Shown in pieces: positions 47,583 to 59,148 of a DNA stretch of 64,000 bases (the stretch's first letter is position 1; every line of letters starts with the position of its first letter). The position numbers were made by a program, and so were the translations under genes. Source of the DNA: Dipteris shenzhenensis. Lineage: Eukaryota > Polypodiophyta > Polypodiopsida > Gleicheniales. The notes under the pieces were generated by a model. That model was given only the letters and a program-made list of their open reading frames with translations, did not search any database and had not been told where the DNA came from. Location: the NCBI GenBank assembly GCA_047967505.1, contig CM106538.1, one strand, 5' to 3'.

Positions 47583-49736
47583 ATGGGACCCTGCACTCGC
47601 CTTCCCCTCGCTTCCATGGTACCCGTCACCCCATGCACTGCCAGCACCCTCATCTCCCATGCTCCCCTCCTCCACCCACCGCTCCACAGATTTGTTTCCT
47701 TTGGATCAGCTCGCAGCCCTCCCTTCCAGCCCCATCAATCTTCCTCCCATATCAGCTGCTGCTCAGAGGTCGACGGCCGCCTCATCAGCACCCCTTCACA
47801 TGGACACGGTAAAACCTATTATCACGCTCATGGTGTTGCAACATGAGAGATCCTGCTGTCGTTTACCAATCGTAGGTTCGCAAATGCTCACCCTGGATGC
47901 AGACTTTTCCTTCAATCTTATCGCATGCAGCTCCTGATCAAGATTTCGATCTGCAAGTGTTCAACACAATATCTATCTTGTGATTTGTGTGCTTTTTTGT
48001 TAGACCCTTGAAATCCTTACCAGTTGCAGCTTCATCGGCGTAATACATTCCTTACATAGCCAACAACATGTAACGATCTGTCTCTCTGTTTCGTACGCTG
48101 AAAGTCGCCCATGTTACGTATTCATCCTTTAAACGTGTAATCAAATGTCTGCCGTAGAGATGTGGTGAAGAACAAATTCAGGAACTAATTGGCGATATCC
48201 GAAGAAAATTGACGACGATGGATGACGGTAAGACATCAACCTCGGCATATGATACCGCATGGGTCGCGCGGGTACCAGTTTTACATGGCCTGGGAGGTCC
48301 TCAATTCCAGAAAACCACCATGAACCATCTTCGAGTTGTTTTTTTATGATCCACTCGATAGTTTTCTGGAATTGAGGACCTCCCAGGCCATCTCGCTTAC
48401 TTTTTAGCATAGGATCGGATGCTCAATACTCTCGCTTGCGTTATTGCCTTGAAGACTTGGTGTACTAGCAATGTCAGCATTGCAAGAGGTGAGATATAAG
48501 CGCTTGACCGGTACCGTAAGCCATTGTCGTTACATGGCCTAATTAGCATGAATTGTCATCGTCGTGCCAGGCGTGGAGTTCCTAAGAACCAACACACAAG
48601 CTGGAAGGCGAGGCCAGTGCACACACGGTTTCGAAATTGTATTCACTTCCTTACTCCAGGAGGCAAGGAGACTTTCCTTACAAGTCACCCTTCATTGAGA
48701 AGATCGAGAAAGATAAGGAGGAAAAGCTCAAAAGGTTTGGCCCTCGGCAATCTATGCGTCTCCGTTTCCGAAATTAGTCTCAAGATACTGGAGCTTGGAA
48801 CCGCAACCGTGTAGGTTTCTTAATGCAACAATGCGATTAAAAGAAGCTTGTTTTCGTTTACAGAATCCCTGTAGACGTGCTGCAGGTCTAGAAAGTTTGG
48901 TGGATTGGGAGAGGATAATGCAGCTCCAGTCAAAAGATGGTTCGTTTGTGAGCTCTCTTGCAGCAACAGCCTGCGTCTTTATGCACACAGGAGATTCCAA
49001 GTGCTTGGAGTTCTTGAATTCAACGCTCGCAAGCTTCAATAATAAAGCAGGTATAGAGCTTGTGATCAATATATATTGACTGCTGATTTGTTGAGCATAC
49101 GGACGAAATCATGGAAAAGTTGTTCGTTGACTCTTTGAATGATGTAGTACCACATAATTATCCGATAGATTTATTTGAGCGCTTGTGGCTGGTGGATACA
49201 ATTTAAAGACTAGGCGTAGCTCACTTTTTTGAAAATGAAATCAGGGTATGTATACAGGCACTCTAAGTTCCACAGAATTCTCTCTGACGAAGGAAGATAG
49301 AAGCTTTACCTTAAATGTTTCGTCAACATTCTTGTTGTCTTGCATTAAACAGATAATGTGACTAGCTCTGATAAACATTGTGCACAACCATTGGAAACCG
49401 TATGGGATTGGATGGGCTAGGGAGCTCCCTATTTAGGATATTGATAATACAGCTATGGCTTTCAGCCTTTTTCGCTTGTATGGCTACAAAGTCTCAACTG
49501 GTAAGCTACCCTGCGAACGCTGCCATTGCAAAGTCGGATCTATACTGCATAGGAAACACGCTTGGCTTTGACTTTGTCCAAGGTCATGTCTTCTTTTCAA
49601 AATGAAATTCACTTTATATGGTGCCAGTATAGACGTCTTTGAATACTTTAAGCAAGATGGTAAATTCTTTTGCTTTCTTGGAGAACGCCATCACGGGCTT
49701 TCGGAAATGCTTAATTTGTTTCAAGCTTCTAATATT
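47583..49736 (+). pseudogene. Diterpene synthase N-terminal half (copy D)
   Basis: A first exon from ATG 47,583 reads as a Ser/Pro-rich plastid transit peptide (SARSPPFQPHQSSSHISCC) with a donor near 47,808. Then: QELIGDIRRKLTTMDDGKTS with SAYDTAWVARVP (48,160-48,280; the N-terminal SAYDTAWVA signature), DRMLNTLACVIALKTW (~48,415), KIEKDKEEKLKRFGPR (~48,700), GLESLVDWERIMQLQSKDGS (48,888 on), HNYPIDLFERLWLVD, and the class II motif as DIDN (49,437-49,448; last Asp to Asn) preceded by TAG where copy C has CAG. FKQDGKFFCFLG and LSEMLNLFQASN precede the cut at 49,737. A small inverted duplication disrupts exon 2. Confidence 0.85.
48285..48391. repeat. 31-bp inverted duplication with 45-bp loop
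   Basis: The arms at 48,285-48,315 and 48,361-48,391 are reverse complements (ATGGCCTGGGAGGTCC...). The loop, read on the minus strand, encodes IEWIIKKQLEDGSWW, which is the normal continuation of GLGGPQFQKT. So the exon tail has been flipped and one arm duplicated. Confidence 0.9.
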
Positions 49737-49763
49737 AACACACCATTCAAAATTTTTGGACTT
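49737..49763. repeat. Left terminal inverted repeat
   Basis: AACACACCATTCAAAA followed by ATTTTTGGACT. Matches the reverse complement of 17,003-17,029 with one mismatch (C for T at base 8). Contains CACYATTC, so a distant CACTA relationship is possible. Confidence 0.75.
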
Positions 49764-50420
49764 TCTCTCCCGGTTTGGGCTTTTTTTTTGAGCATATCTT
49801 CTCCACTCAACTTCACTTAGTGAGCTCAAAAATTGGGTTTTTTAGAGCACTAAATGTGTCACTTATATACAAATATGGCTTAAGCTAAAAAGTCAAGTGG
49901 TGACCTCTAATTTTTAAAAAAATGGCTCAATGAAGCTATAATTCCCAAACTTGTGCATGGTGCCCCCATCCAATAACTATAATAATAATAATAGTAGTCT
50001 TCTAACTCTAGTTCAATTTTAACACTATGAAGTGAAAATATGACACCATATGAAAAGAGTTTGTTGAATTCAACATATAAGTGGCGTATAGATACACCAT
50101 TTTTTTGAAAAAAAAGAGATTGTTGAATTCAATATATAAGTGGTGTATAAATACACCCTTTTTTTGAAAAACAAACCATACAATAAATTATCTTATTGGT
50201 GGTGTATAGATACACCATTTGTATAGGCAAAAGCATACAAAACATTATCTTATGCATCTGAATCTCGTTCAGAGTCATCAGATTCATGTAATGTATATGC
50301 GCTTGATGGGTCAAGTCTTGCCAAATGATGTTTAATATGGACATGACTTGGATCAGGGATTGTGATACATTTTTTAACATTGTATCCACGCTTCTTTTTA
50401 AAACTTCATGTCCTCAATTT
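49764..50420. repeat. Left subterminal region with GGTGTATA palindromes
   Basis: GTGGCGTATAGATACACCA (~50,082), GTGGTGTATAAATACACC (~50,139) and GGTGGTGTATAGATACACCA (~50,200) recur, the first two preceded by a repeated TTGTTGAATTCAA phrase. The right end has GGTGTATATGTACACCA at 16,524. Otherwise non-coding. Confidence 0.7.
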
Positions 50421-53400
50421 CTAGCAATGAATAATGCTACTAACTTCCACCTCTGTTAATCCCTCATCATTTGGAACCCATTCACGTTTCTTTTGCAAGC
50501 ATCTCTCATAGAGTTGTTTTATTGTATATCTTCTCGGGCGATTTTTCAATGGCTTTGGTTCATACCATAAAGCTGTAAATATTATAGGAGTTTCCTTGTC
50601 ATCCCTTTCTATCTTAGCAACCTTTGAAACCCAAATTGGGCCACCTTGGTCATCCAACTCTGAACCTAGATCAGATGCCCAAACTGCAACAAATAGACCC
50701 TCTTCAATCTCATTAGATAGTATAAACTCTAGTAAGGTTTGTCTCCCTTCCTACCACAATATTTTCGAGGTAAAAGGCATTCCTCTGCTTCCTCCATATC
50801 TACTAACATATTTATATCCAAAGGAAAACTTGGTGACCTAGCTTGTTCCAGTCAAAAGGATTCATAGTATTCAATACTCATTAAGTTTTCTTGTCTTTCT
50901 AAATATTGGATAAGTGCTTCAGTTGATTTAATTGTCTCCAAAATCTTAATTGATTGCTAAGGATATTTTTGCATCATGCTTTGAAGATGTTTAATGAAGG
51001 CTTTCAAGCCTTTCATTTCATCTATGTCAAGTGATTTGTTTTTTGCAAGAACAAATCTAGTTTCCTCCAATGGAATTATTCATTGTAATAAAGCATATGA
51101 CTCACTCCATAAATGATCTGATCCATCTACTGAGTAGTGCTTCCATTGCATCACTGGAATATTATCATGCATGTGAAACTGAAAGTAGTGTGGATTTGTG
51201 TGTCCTATTAGGGCATCATCTCCTTTTTGTAAATGTGGCTCTATGAATGCTCTCCAATCTACCATCCTCTCTAAGATAGCCACTTCTGATTCTTCCTTGC
51301 GAGAACCTCCAATTTTTTTCCCAATTCGAAATAGCATATCCTCCATTGTCAAAACATCCATTGCCTTCAACTCACCAAAGATAACACTGAAAATTTGATC
51401 TATGTCTTCATGTGTATGGCCGACAAGAAGAAAGCTAACTTCCACTTCTTCAAATATTTTCAAACCAATAGAGCATAAAGCAAATATATATTTATTCTTG
51501 TTCTCTCTCCAACAATTATCAGCTTGTATTCGCAATGTGTTAGGTAAACATCCATGAGCATCTCTGACCTTTCTTATTGCTTTCATGATTGATGTAACAA
51601 CCTGGTTACTATCATGGTCATGCAAACTATTAATCCATACATCACAAAAGATTCGGTATCCATGTACTAATACTCCACACAAGTGTGTTTTTAGTCCACG
51701 TTTGCCCTCCAATGCTGGTGGGATACATCTATATCATGGCAAAGTGGTTGTATTCTGGTCCATGCCATCAATGGTGATGCACATGGACTTATCGACATGT
51801 GAAATAGCTTCCTCTCTCCAAGAAGCATATAACTTTCGAGCATCCTCCACATGACGTAAATGGATTGATCGCCATTTAATATATCTTCCTTGTTGCTGCT
51901 CACATTTACTATGTTCAATGGCATTTTTTGATTCATCACATGTCTTACATTTTGACATCCTTTGCTTTGATGGTGTCTTGACCTGGCAAAAATCTCTACG
52001 CCAAATTTTGTACAAGGTTGATCATGAAATCATGCTCTCGTCTCTGTCTTGTAAAGTTTTATTGACAGTTTCTAGGACGACCTTCTTTGTCATTCCCAAA
52101 GGAAGATGTTGTTGGCATTCGACACGTCCATCTAGCATTGTTTGTTGAAGATGAGGCTGTGGTAATGCATGGTCTTCGAGAACTTGCTTTAATGTTGCGG
52201 TTGAATTTATAGTGCTTCCATGGCATTTAAGCTTGTAGGTATTTCCATGAATTGTATGAACCACTTTTTCTTTCACCTCTACCTAGATGGTTTAGTATGT
52301 GCCATGTGATAGTCCAGTTAACCATTGATATCCTCGATTGCAAATGGGTCTCCCATTAACGATGGGTTTCAATCTAGGTTTACAGTGTTTTGTGCTCAAG
52401 TCTTGATTAGTGCCTTGATAAAGAAAGCATGAAAACTCTTGAAGAAGATAGTTATGTCTATTAGGCACTGTCTTACTCTAAATACCAAGGCATATGGCTG
52501 CACAATCATCTTTCCCCACTTTTTTGATGCAAAGTCTCTTGCAACAAACTCGCATAAGCATCCTTTCCATATTCTCCTCGAATAGCATTACATGTCTCTT
52601 TGGTTCTGGAAGTGATGCCATGATTCTTCGCCTCTTCACACTCACATACTTTCTTTTTGTAAATAGTGTCTTGTGTTTTCTAGTTGTAAGACCATCAAAC
52701 CTCGAATCCATTTCCCTTGAATCTTCATCTTTATAATCAAATGCTGTGTGGGCTTGAGAATTATTTGATACCTTATAATATCTTGGAAATGGCAATCTGG
52801 TAGACATGTTCATTGATGTCAATTTGTTGCCAATGCCTCTTGAATTTTGTGGTTGAACTATTTCTCCTTCGTAACTCAAGATTCTCCCATCTATATTCTC
52901 TAGCATGCTAGCAACAATATTATGAACAACATGATAAGTCTCAGATTCTCTGCCCCTTTTGCCTTGTGTTCGAGTGGTAACATCATGATCATTGTCACTA
53001 ATATCATCAATTCCTGCTATTGCATCACTTATCCCATCAATCTTTGCATGTATTTTTCTTTGTGGTCCCATCTTATTATTCTCAACACAAGACAAGTCTT
53101 CTATATTAGTAAGCATGTTTGAGTCACTTGCAACACAAGACAAGTCTTCTATACCAGTGAGCCTGTTCGAGTCACTTGCAACACAGGTCTTCTATACCAG
53201 TGAGCCTGTTCGAGTCACTTGCAACACATGACAAGTCTTCTATACCAGTGAGCTTGTTCGAGTCACTTGTAACACAAGACAAGTCTTCTATACCAGTGAG
53301 TATATTTGAGTCACTTGCAACATAAGAAAACTCTTCTACATCAACATCTATTACTATAATGTCCTCAATACCTGTGAGCATGCCACTATGATACTCTTGA

Positions 53401-53966
53401 TTACTACTATAGCTTCTTATCAATTTGGATCCCATTTGTGTTATAGTCCTTTTCTTCTTATAATATTTTATTGTGTCTTCCATGACATTGAAGGAAACTA
53501 TCTTGGGCAAACTTGATTTCAAGAGAGCTAACCCCCATTTATAAGTACTATGAACTTGTAGTTGAGACGTAGTATTATGGACGTCTAAATGTGAAGTACT
53601 ATCCATTGCATTTTGAATGATACCTGCACTAGTCAACTTAATTATCTCCACTATATAGAGAAACCTCTGAGCATAGCCCTTAAAGTTGCCAATTGCTAAA
53701 ACTTCTCCGAAGCAAGATAACATCTCTACTTTTTACCCCTCAAAATAAGTTTTCTTGATATCTTGAAAGTATGTCTTTGTAACAATTTCGTCTTGGTCCC
53801 AGAGTGTTCTGTGTGCTTGCATATCAAATATGTCACATTGTAAGATATCTCCCAATGTTTCAAAGTCTCCATGTTGATATTTTAAATGTACTTCAGGATT
53901 TACAACGTTGGTGATTATCACTACACATCTTCTCTCACCACAACATTGGAAATGACACACATTCAT
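50421..53966 (-). pseudogene. DUF7869-like candidate transposase
   Basis: Minus-strand order: N-terminal region (53,966-53,190) ending in SDSNxLTGIEDLSCV repeats; a basic stretch TRKHKTLFTKRKYVSVKRRR; GRPICNRGYQWLTGLSHGTY (~52,340), typical of the N-terminal part of these proteins; KIWRRDFCQVKTPSKQRMSK with CKTCDE (~52,000-51,940); TIDGMDQNTTTLP (~51,770); QADNCWRENKNKYIFALC (~51,510); VSFLLVGHTHEDIDQIFSVI (~51,420); C-terminal PIWVSKVAKIERDDKETP (~50,630). The D, DN..ENKN and HTHEDID blocks are spaced like an RNase-H-type DDE core; that fold is my inference. Most of it (52,276-51,080 and 53,143-52,478) is in one frame. A 5-nt deletion near 53,186 and several stops (e.g. TGA after TTTLP) disable it. 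Confidence 0.7.
53085..53345 (-). repeat. Coding 48-bp tandem repeat, five units
   Basis: ACAAGTCTTCTATACCAGTG followed by AGCCTGTTCGAGTCACTTGC repeats every 48 bp and encodes LSCVASDSNxLTGIED (16 residues). The third unit lost 5 nt at its junction (ACACAGGTCTTC), shifting the frame. Confidence 0.9.
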
Positions 53967-54239
53967 AGGATCAAGACTATGAATTCATCCAAAAGCCACC
54001 TCTTCATTCTTCTTATATAACACCACATCCATACCCTCTGTTAGGGTGAATACCTATTTTATGTACAAAAATAGATTAGCAACTCAAAATGAACATAATG
54101 AATAATCATTGAGCTTATTATTACTTAGTAACTTCTATATCAAAACTAGTAGAGAAGGCATTAAAAAACCCTACATCCAAAACTTTAAACAATTAATACC
54201 AAAACATCTTAACCACCGTAAATCGTAAACTTTAAACAT
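53967..54239. other. 5' flank of the DUF7869 gene
   Basis: AT-rich, no gene. Lies between the divergent gene's 5' end and the telomere-like block; promoter location is inferred only from position. Confidence 0.3.
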
Positions 54240-55460
54240 TTAATTCCTAAACCCTAAATCCTAAACTCCTAAATAATAAATCCTAAAACTTAAACCCTAA
54301 ACTCTAAATCCTAAACCCTAAATCCTAAATCTTAAATCCTAAACCCTAAACCCTAACCCTAAAATACAACCAAAATTTAATGAATTTTTTTAATTTGTGC
54401 AACAGGTTGGGGGGTATATCTAACCTGTTGCACAAGTCGAGAATTTTCTTGATTTGTGCAACAGATTGGATATACCTGTTGCTCAAGCAACAGGTTGGGG
54501 GATATATCCAACAACAGGCCTCGGTTGGGATGACCCGCAATAGGTTGGGGGGTATATCCAACCTATTGCACAAGTTAAGAATTTTCTTGACTTGTGCAAC
54601 AGGTTGGATATACCCCCCAACCTGTTGCTCGAGCAACAGGTTGGGGTTACCCCAACTGAGGCCTGTTCTTGGATATATCCCCCATCAAGCAACAGGTTCG
54701 GGGGTATATATTTTCTTGACTTGTGCAATAGGTTGGATATACCCCCCAACCTGTTGCTCGAGCAACAGGTTGGGGTCACCCCAACCGAGGCCTGTTGTTG
54801 GATATATCCCCCAACCTATTGCTTGGGCAACAGATTGGGGGGTATATCCAATCTGTTGCACAAATCAAGAAAATTCTTGATTTGTGCAACAGGTTGGATA
54901 TACCTCCCCAACCTGTTGCTCACCCCCCAACCTGCTGCTTGAGCAACAGGTTGGGGAGGTATATCCAACCTGTTGCACAAATCAAGAAAATTCCTTGATT
55001 TTTGCAATAGGTTAAGTGCACCATTAACCTATTCCACTTGCAACAAGTTGGGGGATATATCAAACCTATTGCACAAATTGAAAAAGATCATTAAATTTTG
55101 ATTGTATTTTAGGGTTAGGGTTTAGTATTTAGGGTTAAGGTTTAGTATTTAGGGTTAAGGATTTAGGGCTTAGGATTTAAGATTTAGTGTTTAGGGTTTC
55201 AGGTTTATGATTATGTTTTTAGGGTTTAGGGTTTAGGATTTAGGGTTTAGGGTTTAGGGTTTAGAATCTAGGGTTTAGGGTTTAGAATCTAGCATTTAGG
55301 GTTTAGGATTTAGGATTTAGGTTTTAGATTTTAGGGTTTAGGGTTTAGTATATAAGATCATGAGCTTAGAACCTAGAATCTAGGGTTTAGGATTGAAAAT
55401 TAGGTTTTAGAATTTAAGTTATAGGGGTTAGGGTTTAAGGTTTAGGATTTAGGGATTATA
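54240..55460. repeat. Foldback with telomere-like arms
   Basis: 54,240-54,363 is CCCTAAA/CCTAAAT-type repeats; 55,108-55,460 is TTTAGGG-type repeats in inverse orientation. Inside the arms, ACCCTAACCCTAAAATACAA (left) mirrors TTGTATTTTAGGGTTAGGGT (right), and the mirror symmetry continues through AAATTTAATGA and TTGTGCAACAGGTTGG. The middle is a nest of palindromic CAACAGGTTGGGG / CCCCAACCTGTTG with GGATATACCCC and GGTATATCC. The centre is near 54,740. ORFs here on both strands (GYIPPTCC...) are repeat artefacts. Confidence 0.85.
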
Positions 55461-55639
55461 ACTGTTATATTAGTTTAAGAGCTTAGATTGTATAACCTAA
55501 GATTTAGGAAACTTTAGGATTTAAGATTTAATAGGGTGTAAGATTTAAGGTATATAGACTATATAAAATATGCATTCCAAAGTATTTAGTTTAGATATAT
55601 GTAGACTATATGTTATATGCTTTCCAAAGTGTTTTGTTT

Positions 55640-55930
55640 ATAGGTACGATCCTTTACAAAGGCTTTACTTTAAGTAAGTATAAGTCTACCTAGTCAAAGT
55701 ATCTTACTGAATAGGAACAAGCACATAGGCTAAAAGCACACCGATTCATATTTTCTTACATTCATGCTGCATGGTGTATCATAAGGTACGATCCTTTGCA
55801 AAGGCTTTACTTTAAGTAATTATAAGTCTACCTAGTCAAAGTATCCTACTGATTAGGGACAAGTACTTAGGCTAAAAGCCCACCGATTCATATTTTCTTA
55901 CATTCATGCTGCATGGTGTATCAGAAGAAA
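55640..55930. repeat. Two-copy tandem repeat, 143-bp unit
   Basis: GGTACGATCCTTTACAAAGG at 55,643 and GGTACGATCCTTTGCAAAGG at 55,786 begin two ~95% identical copies, each ending CATGCTGCATGGTGTATC. Confidence 0.9.
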
Positions 55931-56689
55931 TGAAAAAGTATGTGATAAGAAATATTCAGAAGAAATATGTATTCCATATCATGGACACCATGGATATCTG
56001 GTGGTTGCTAAAGTAAAAAAATGATATGGATGAAATGATACTGTAGTTTTGTGCAAAGTTTAAGGCTTTTGCAAAGTATTACACATAGTAACAAAGATAA
56101 GTAAGTATGCTAAACCTCTTCTAGATTCTATGGTTTTAAATACCTACCTTACAAATACATTATCTAATTTTTCATTCTTCGACTAACTAACAAGTATTAT
56201 ACACATGAAAGAAAATCATACATGCTAAAAGTACGTGTGTAAAATTTAATATTTTCTTATTTTTTAAATTAATTTAATTCTTTGATTGACTACTTTTTAA
56301 AATTGAAAGGATATTAGTATATAATCTACATAATTTTAAATGTTATTAATGTATAATATTAATAATTTATATATTTACTTAAATTTATATAATAATTAAA
56401 TTATATTTATATTAGTTTTTAAGTTAATACTGTATAGAATAGCAATATATTCACTAATTCTTCATTGTTTTAAGAATAAGTATTATATAAAGCACATATG
56501 CTAGAAGACCTCCCTTTCAAGTTATATTTTTTTAATTAATATATTTATTTATTTAATAATTATATAATATTTATATTAATTTATAGATTTAAAATATATA
56601 TTTTTAGCAAAATTATATTTTAATATTAGTTATTAAAAATTTATTATATTATGGAGTAAAAATATTATAAATGGATTTCTTATATTAAC
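55931..56689. other. AT-rich tract, no gene
   Basis: From 56,220 to 56,660 the sequence is nearly all A/T (TTAATTAATATATTTATTTA and similar). No coding signal. Confidence 0.7.
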
Positions 56690-57290
56690 AAAGTGTCGTG
56701 AGAAGAGTTTTTTGGAAAGATTTAGGATTAAATTTTGTTTTGAAGTTGTTGTGTATGCAATAGGTAGGGAGGTTTGAGTGGTTTTGAGGTTGAGAGAGAA
56801 ATTTGTAATAAAGTGTCGTGAGAAGAGTTTTTTGGAGAGATTTATGAGTAAAATTTTGTTTTGAAGTTGTTGCGTATGCAATAGGTAGGCAGATTTTAGT
56901 AGTTTTGAGGTTGAGAGAGAAATTTGTAATAAATTATTTTTTTTGTTGATGAGTTTTTTGGAGAGATTTATGATTAAATTTTGTTTTGAGGTTGTTGCGT
57001 ACGCAATAGGTAGGGAGGTTTGAGTGGTTTTGATGTTGAGAGAGAAATTTATATTAGATTGTTTTTTTTTAATTGAGGAGTTTTTTGGAGAGATTTATGA
57101 TTAAATTTTGTTTTGAAGTTGTTGCATACACAATAGGTAGGAAGGTTTGAGTGGTTTTGAGGTTGAGAGAGAAATTTGTAATAGATTTTTTTTTTTGGAA
57201 AAATTATTGCGTGCCCAATAGGCTAGGAGAGAAATTTCTAAAAATAGGTTGTGAGAGTTTAAGGTGAAGAGGAAAATTTGTGGGAAAAAA
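56690..57290. repeat. Tandem repeat, ~120-127-bp unit, 4-5 copies
   Basis: GAGTTTTTTGGA at 56,705, 56,825, 56,951 and 57,078, each followed by TTGTTTTGAAGTTGTTGCGT, ATGCAATAGGTAGG and GGTTGAGAGAGAAATTTGTA. ATGCAATAGGT resembles the CAACAGGTTGG words of the foldback. Confidence 0.85.
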
Positions 57291-57639
57291 GATTTAATGC
57301 AAAAATGGATTTTTGAAGTTGTTGCATATACACAAGTTTTTTAGAAAAGAATCGGATTTGAAAAAAAATTCAAATTTACAAAAACTTGATTCTTAGAAGT
57401 TCTTGCATATGCAATAGGTTAGAAATGAACTCACCTCTTGCAACATTTTGAAAATTTTTGAGAATCTTACACTAGGTTGATGAAAGGAGAGAAGCGTGGA
57501 GTGTAAAAGAATGATCTTTGAATGAAAGAGAGAATAAAGAATGTTCTACTTATAGTGAACCTAAAAGAACTAAAAAAACCTTAAAAACTAAAAAAAGCTA
57601 ACTTGACCTAAAAGCTACCCATTTCCTATAAAACTCTAC

Positions 57640-59148
57640 TTCTCCTACTCACAACTTTCCTGGAGCTCCTCCACCACCTCTCCACCTAGGTACTCCCTCC
57701 CTCCCTCTCCTCCCTCCCCTCTTGCTTCCCATCCCCTCTCCTCCCGCTTCCTCTCTCCCCTCCCTTCCTCTCTCCTCCTGCTTCCTCCCTCCCCTCCCTT
57801 ACCCTCCCCTCCCCCTTCCTCTTTCCCCGCTTCTCCCCTCCCTCCTCTTGCTTCCTCTCCTCCCTCCTCCCGCTTCCTCTCCTCCCTTCCCCTCTCCTCC
57901 CCCTCCTCCCCCTTTCCCTTCCCCTCGCTTCCCCTCTCCTCCCAGCTCCCCCTTCCCCTCCCCTTCCCCGCCTCCCCCTCCCCTTCCCCGCCTCCCCCTC
58001 CCCACCGGCCCCTCCCTTCCCTGCCTCCCCCCTTCCCCTCCCCTTCCCTGCCTCCCCCTCCCCCTCCCCGCCGTCCCTCCCTTCCCCTCCCTGTCAGCCC
58101 CTCCCTTCCCCGCTGGCCCTCCCTTCCCCTCCCTGCCGACCCTCCCTTCCCCTCCCCCTCCTCGCCGGCCCCTCCCTTCCCTACCTCCCCCTCTGCCTCC
58201 CCCTCCCCGTCGCAGGCGAGAGGGAGGGAGGGGAGGGGGCCAACAGGAGGGGGAGGCGGGGAAGGGGGAGGGGAGGCAGGGAAGGGGAGGACGGGAGGGG
58301 AGGCGAGGAAGGGGAGGACAGGAGGGGAGGCGGGGAAGGGGAGGACGAGAGGGGATGCGGGGAAGGGGGAGGGGAGGGGAGGCGGGGAAGGGGAGGGCAG
58401 GAGGGGAGGCAGGAGGGCGGGAGGGGGAGGGGAGGTAGGAGGGGAAGGGGGAGGGGAGGCGGGGAAGGGGAGGGCAGGAGGGGGAGGGAGGGGGGGAGGA
58501 GAGGAGGGAGGGGGGGTTAAGCCCCTCTCCCCTCCCTTCTCTCCTCTTGCCCCCTCCCCACCCTCCCTTCCCCGCCTCCCCTCCCCCTTCCCTGCCTCAC
58601 CCTCCCATCGGCTGTTAAGCCCCCCCCTCCTCTCCTCTCGCCCTCCCGTCGCCCCCTCCCCCTTCCCTACCTCCCCTCCCCTCGGCCCCCTCCCTTCCTC
58701 CCTCTTCTCCCTTCCCCTCTCTGCTCCCTTCCCTCCTCTCCTCCTGCCCTCCCATCGCCCCCTCCCCTTTCCCCGCCTCCCCTCCCGTCGGCCCCCTCCC
58801 TTCCTCCCTCTGCTCCCTTCCCCTCTCTGCTCCCTTCCCCTCTCCTCCCGCTTCCCCCGCTTTCTCCCTCTTTTTTAACGCGGGGAGCAGTGAGGAGGAC
58901 GGGAGGGGAGGGAGGAGGGAGAGGAGAGGGCAGTCGGGAGGGAGGCAGCAGGCGGGGAGGTGGGAGGGAGGAGGCAGGCAGGGACGCGGGAGGGAGGAGG
59001 GAGAGGCAGGCATTGAGGCGAGAGGGCGTAGACAGGAAGGGGAGGTGGGAGGGAGGGGAGAGGGCCAATGGGAGGGCACAAATGGGAGGGGAGGTGGGGA
59101 AGAGGAAGGGAGAGACGGGATGGCAGGAGGCGGGAGGAGAGGAGGGGG
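57640..59148. repeat. Strand-switching polypyrimidine/polypurine block
   Basis: C/T-only runs at ~57,640-58,212, G/A at ~58,215-58,515, C/T at ~58,520-58,872, G/A at ~58,880-59,148; words are CCCCTCCC, TTCCCCGCC and their complements. Long Pro/Ser- or Gly/Arg/Glu-rich ORFs here are artefacts. The GC content contrasts sharply with the AT-rich flanks. Confidence 0.95.

Noticed and set aside
54346-55007. Overlapping ORFs with GYIPPTCC-type repeats on both strands
   Set aside because: Explained by the palindromic CAACAGGTTGGGG repeats.
54240-55460. True chromosome end
   Set aside because: Telomere-like repeats are degenerate, short, internal and in inverted orientation, with transposon sequence on both sides.
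56633-56881. 82-codon minus ORF with KKLFSRHF twice
   Set aside because: The duplication is the ~120-bp tandem repeat; no coding signal beyond it.
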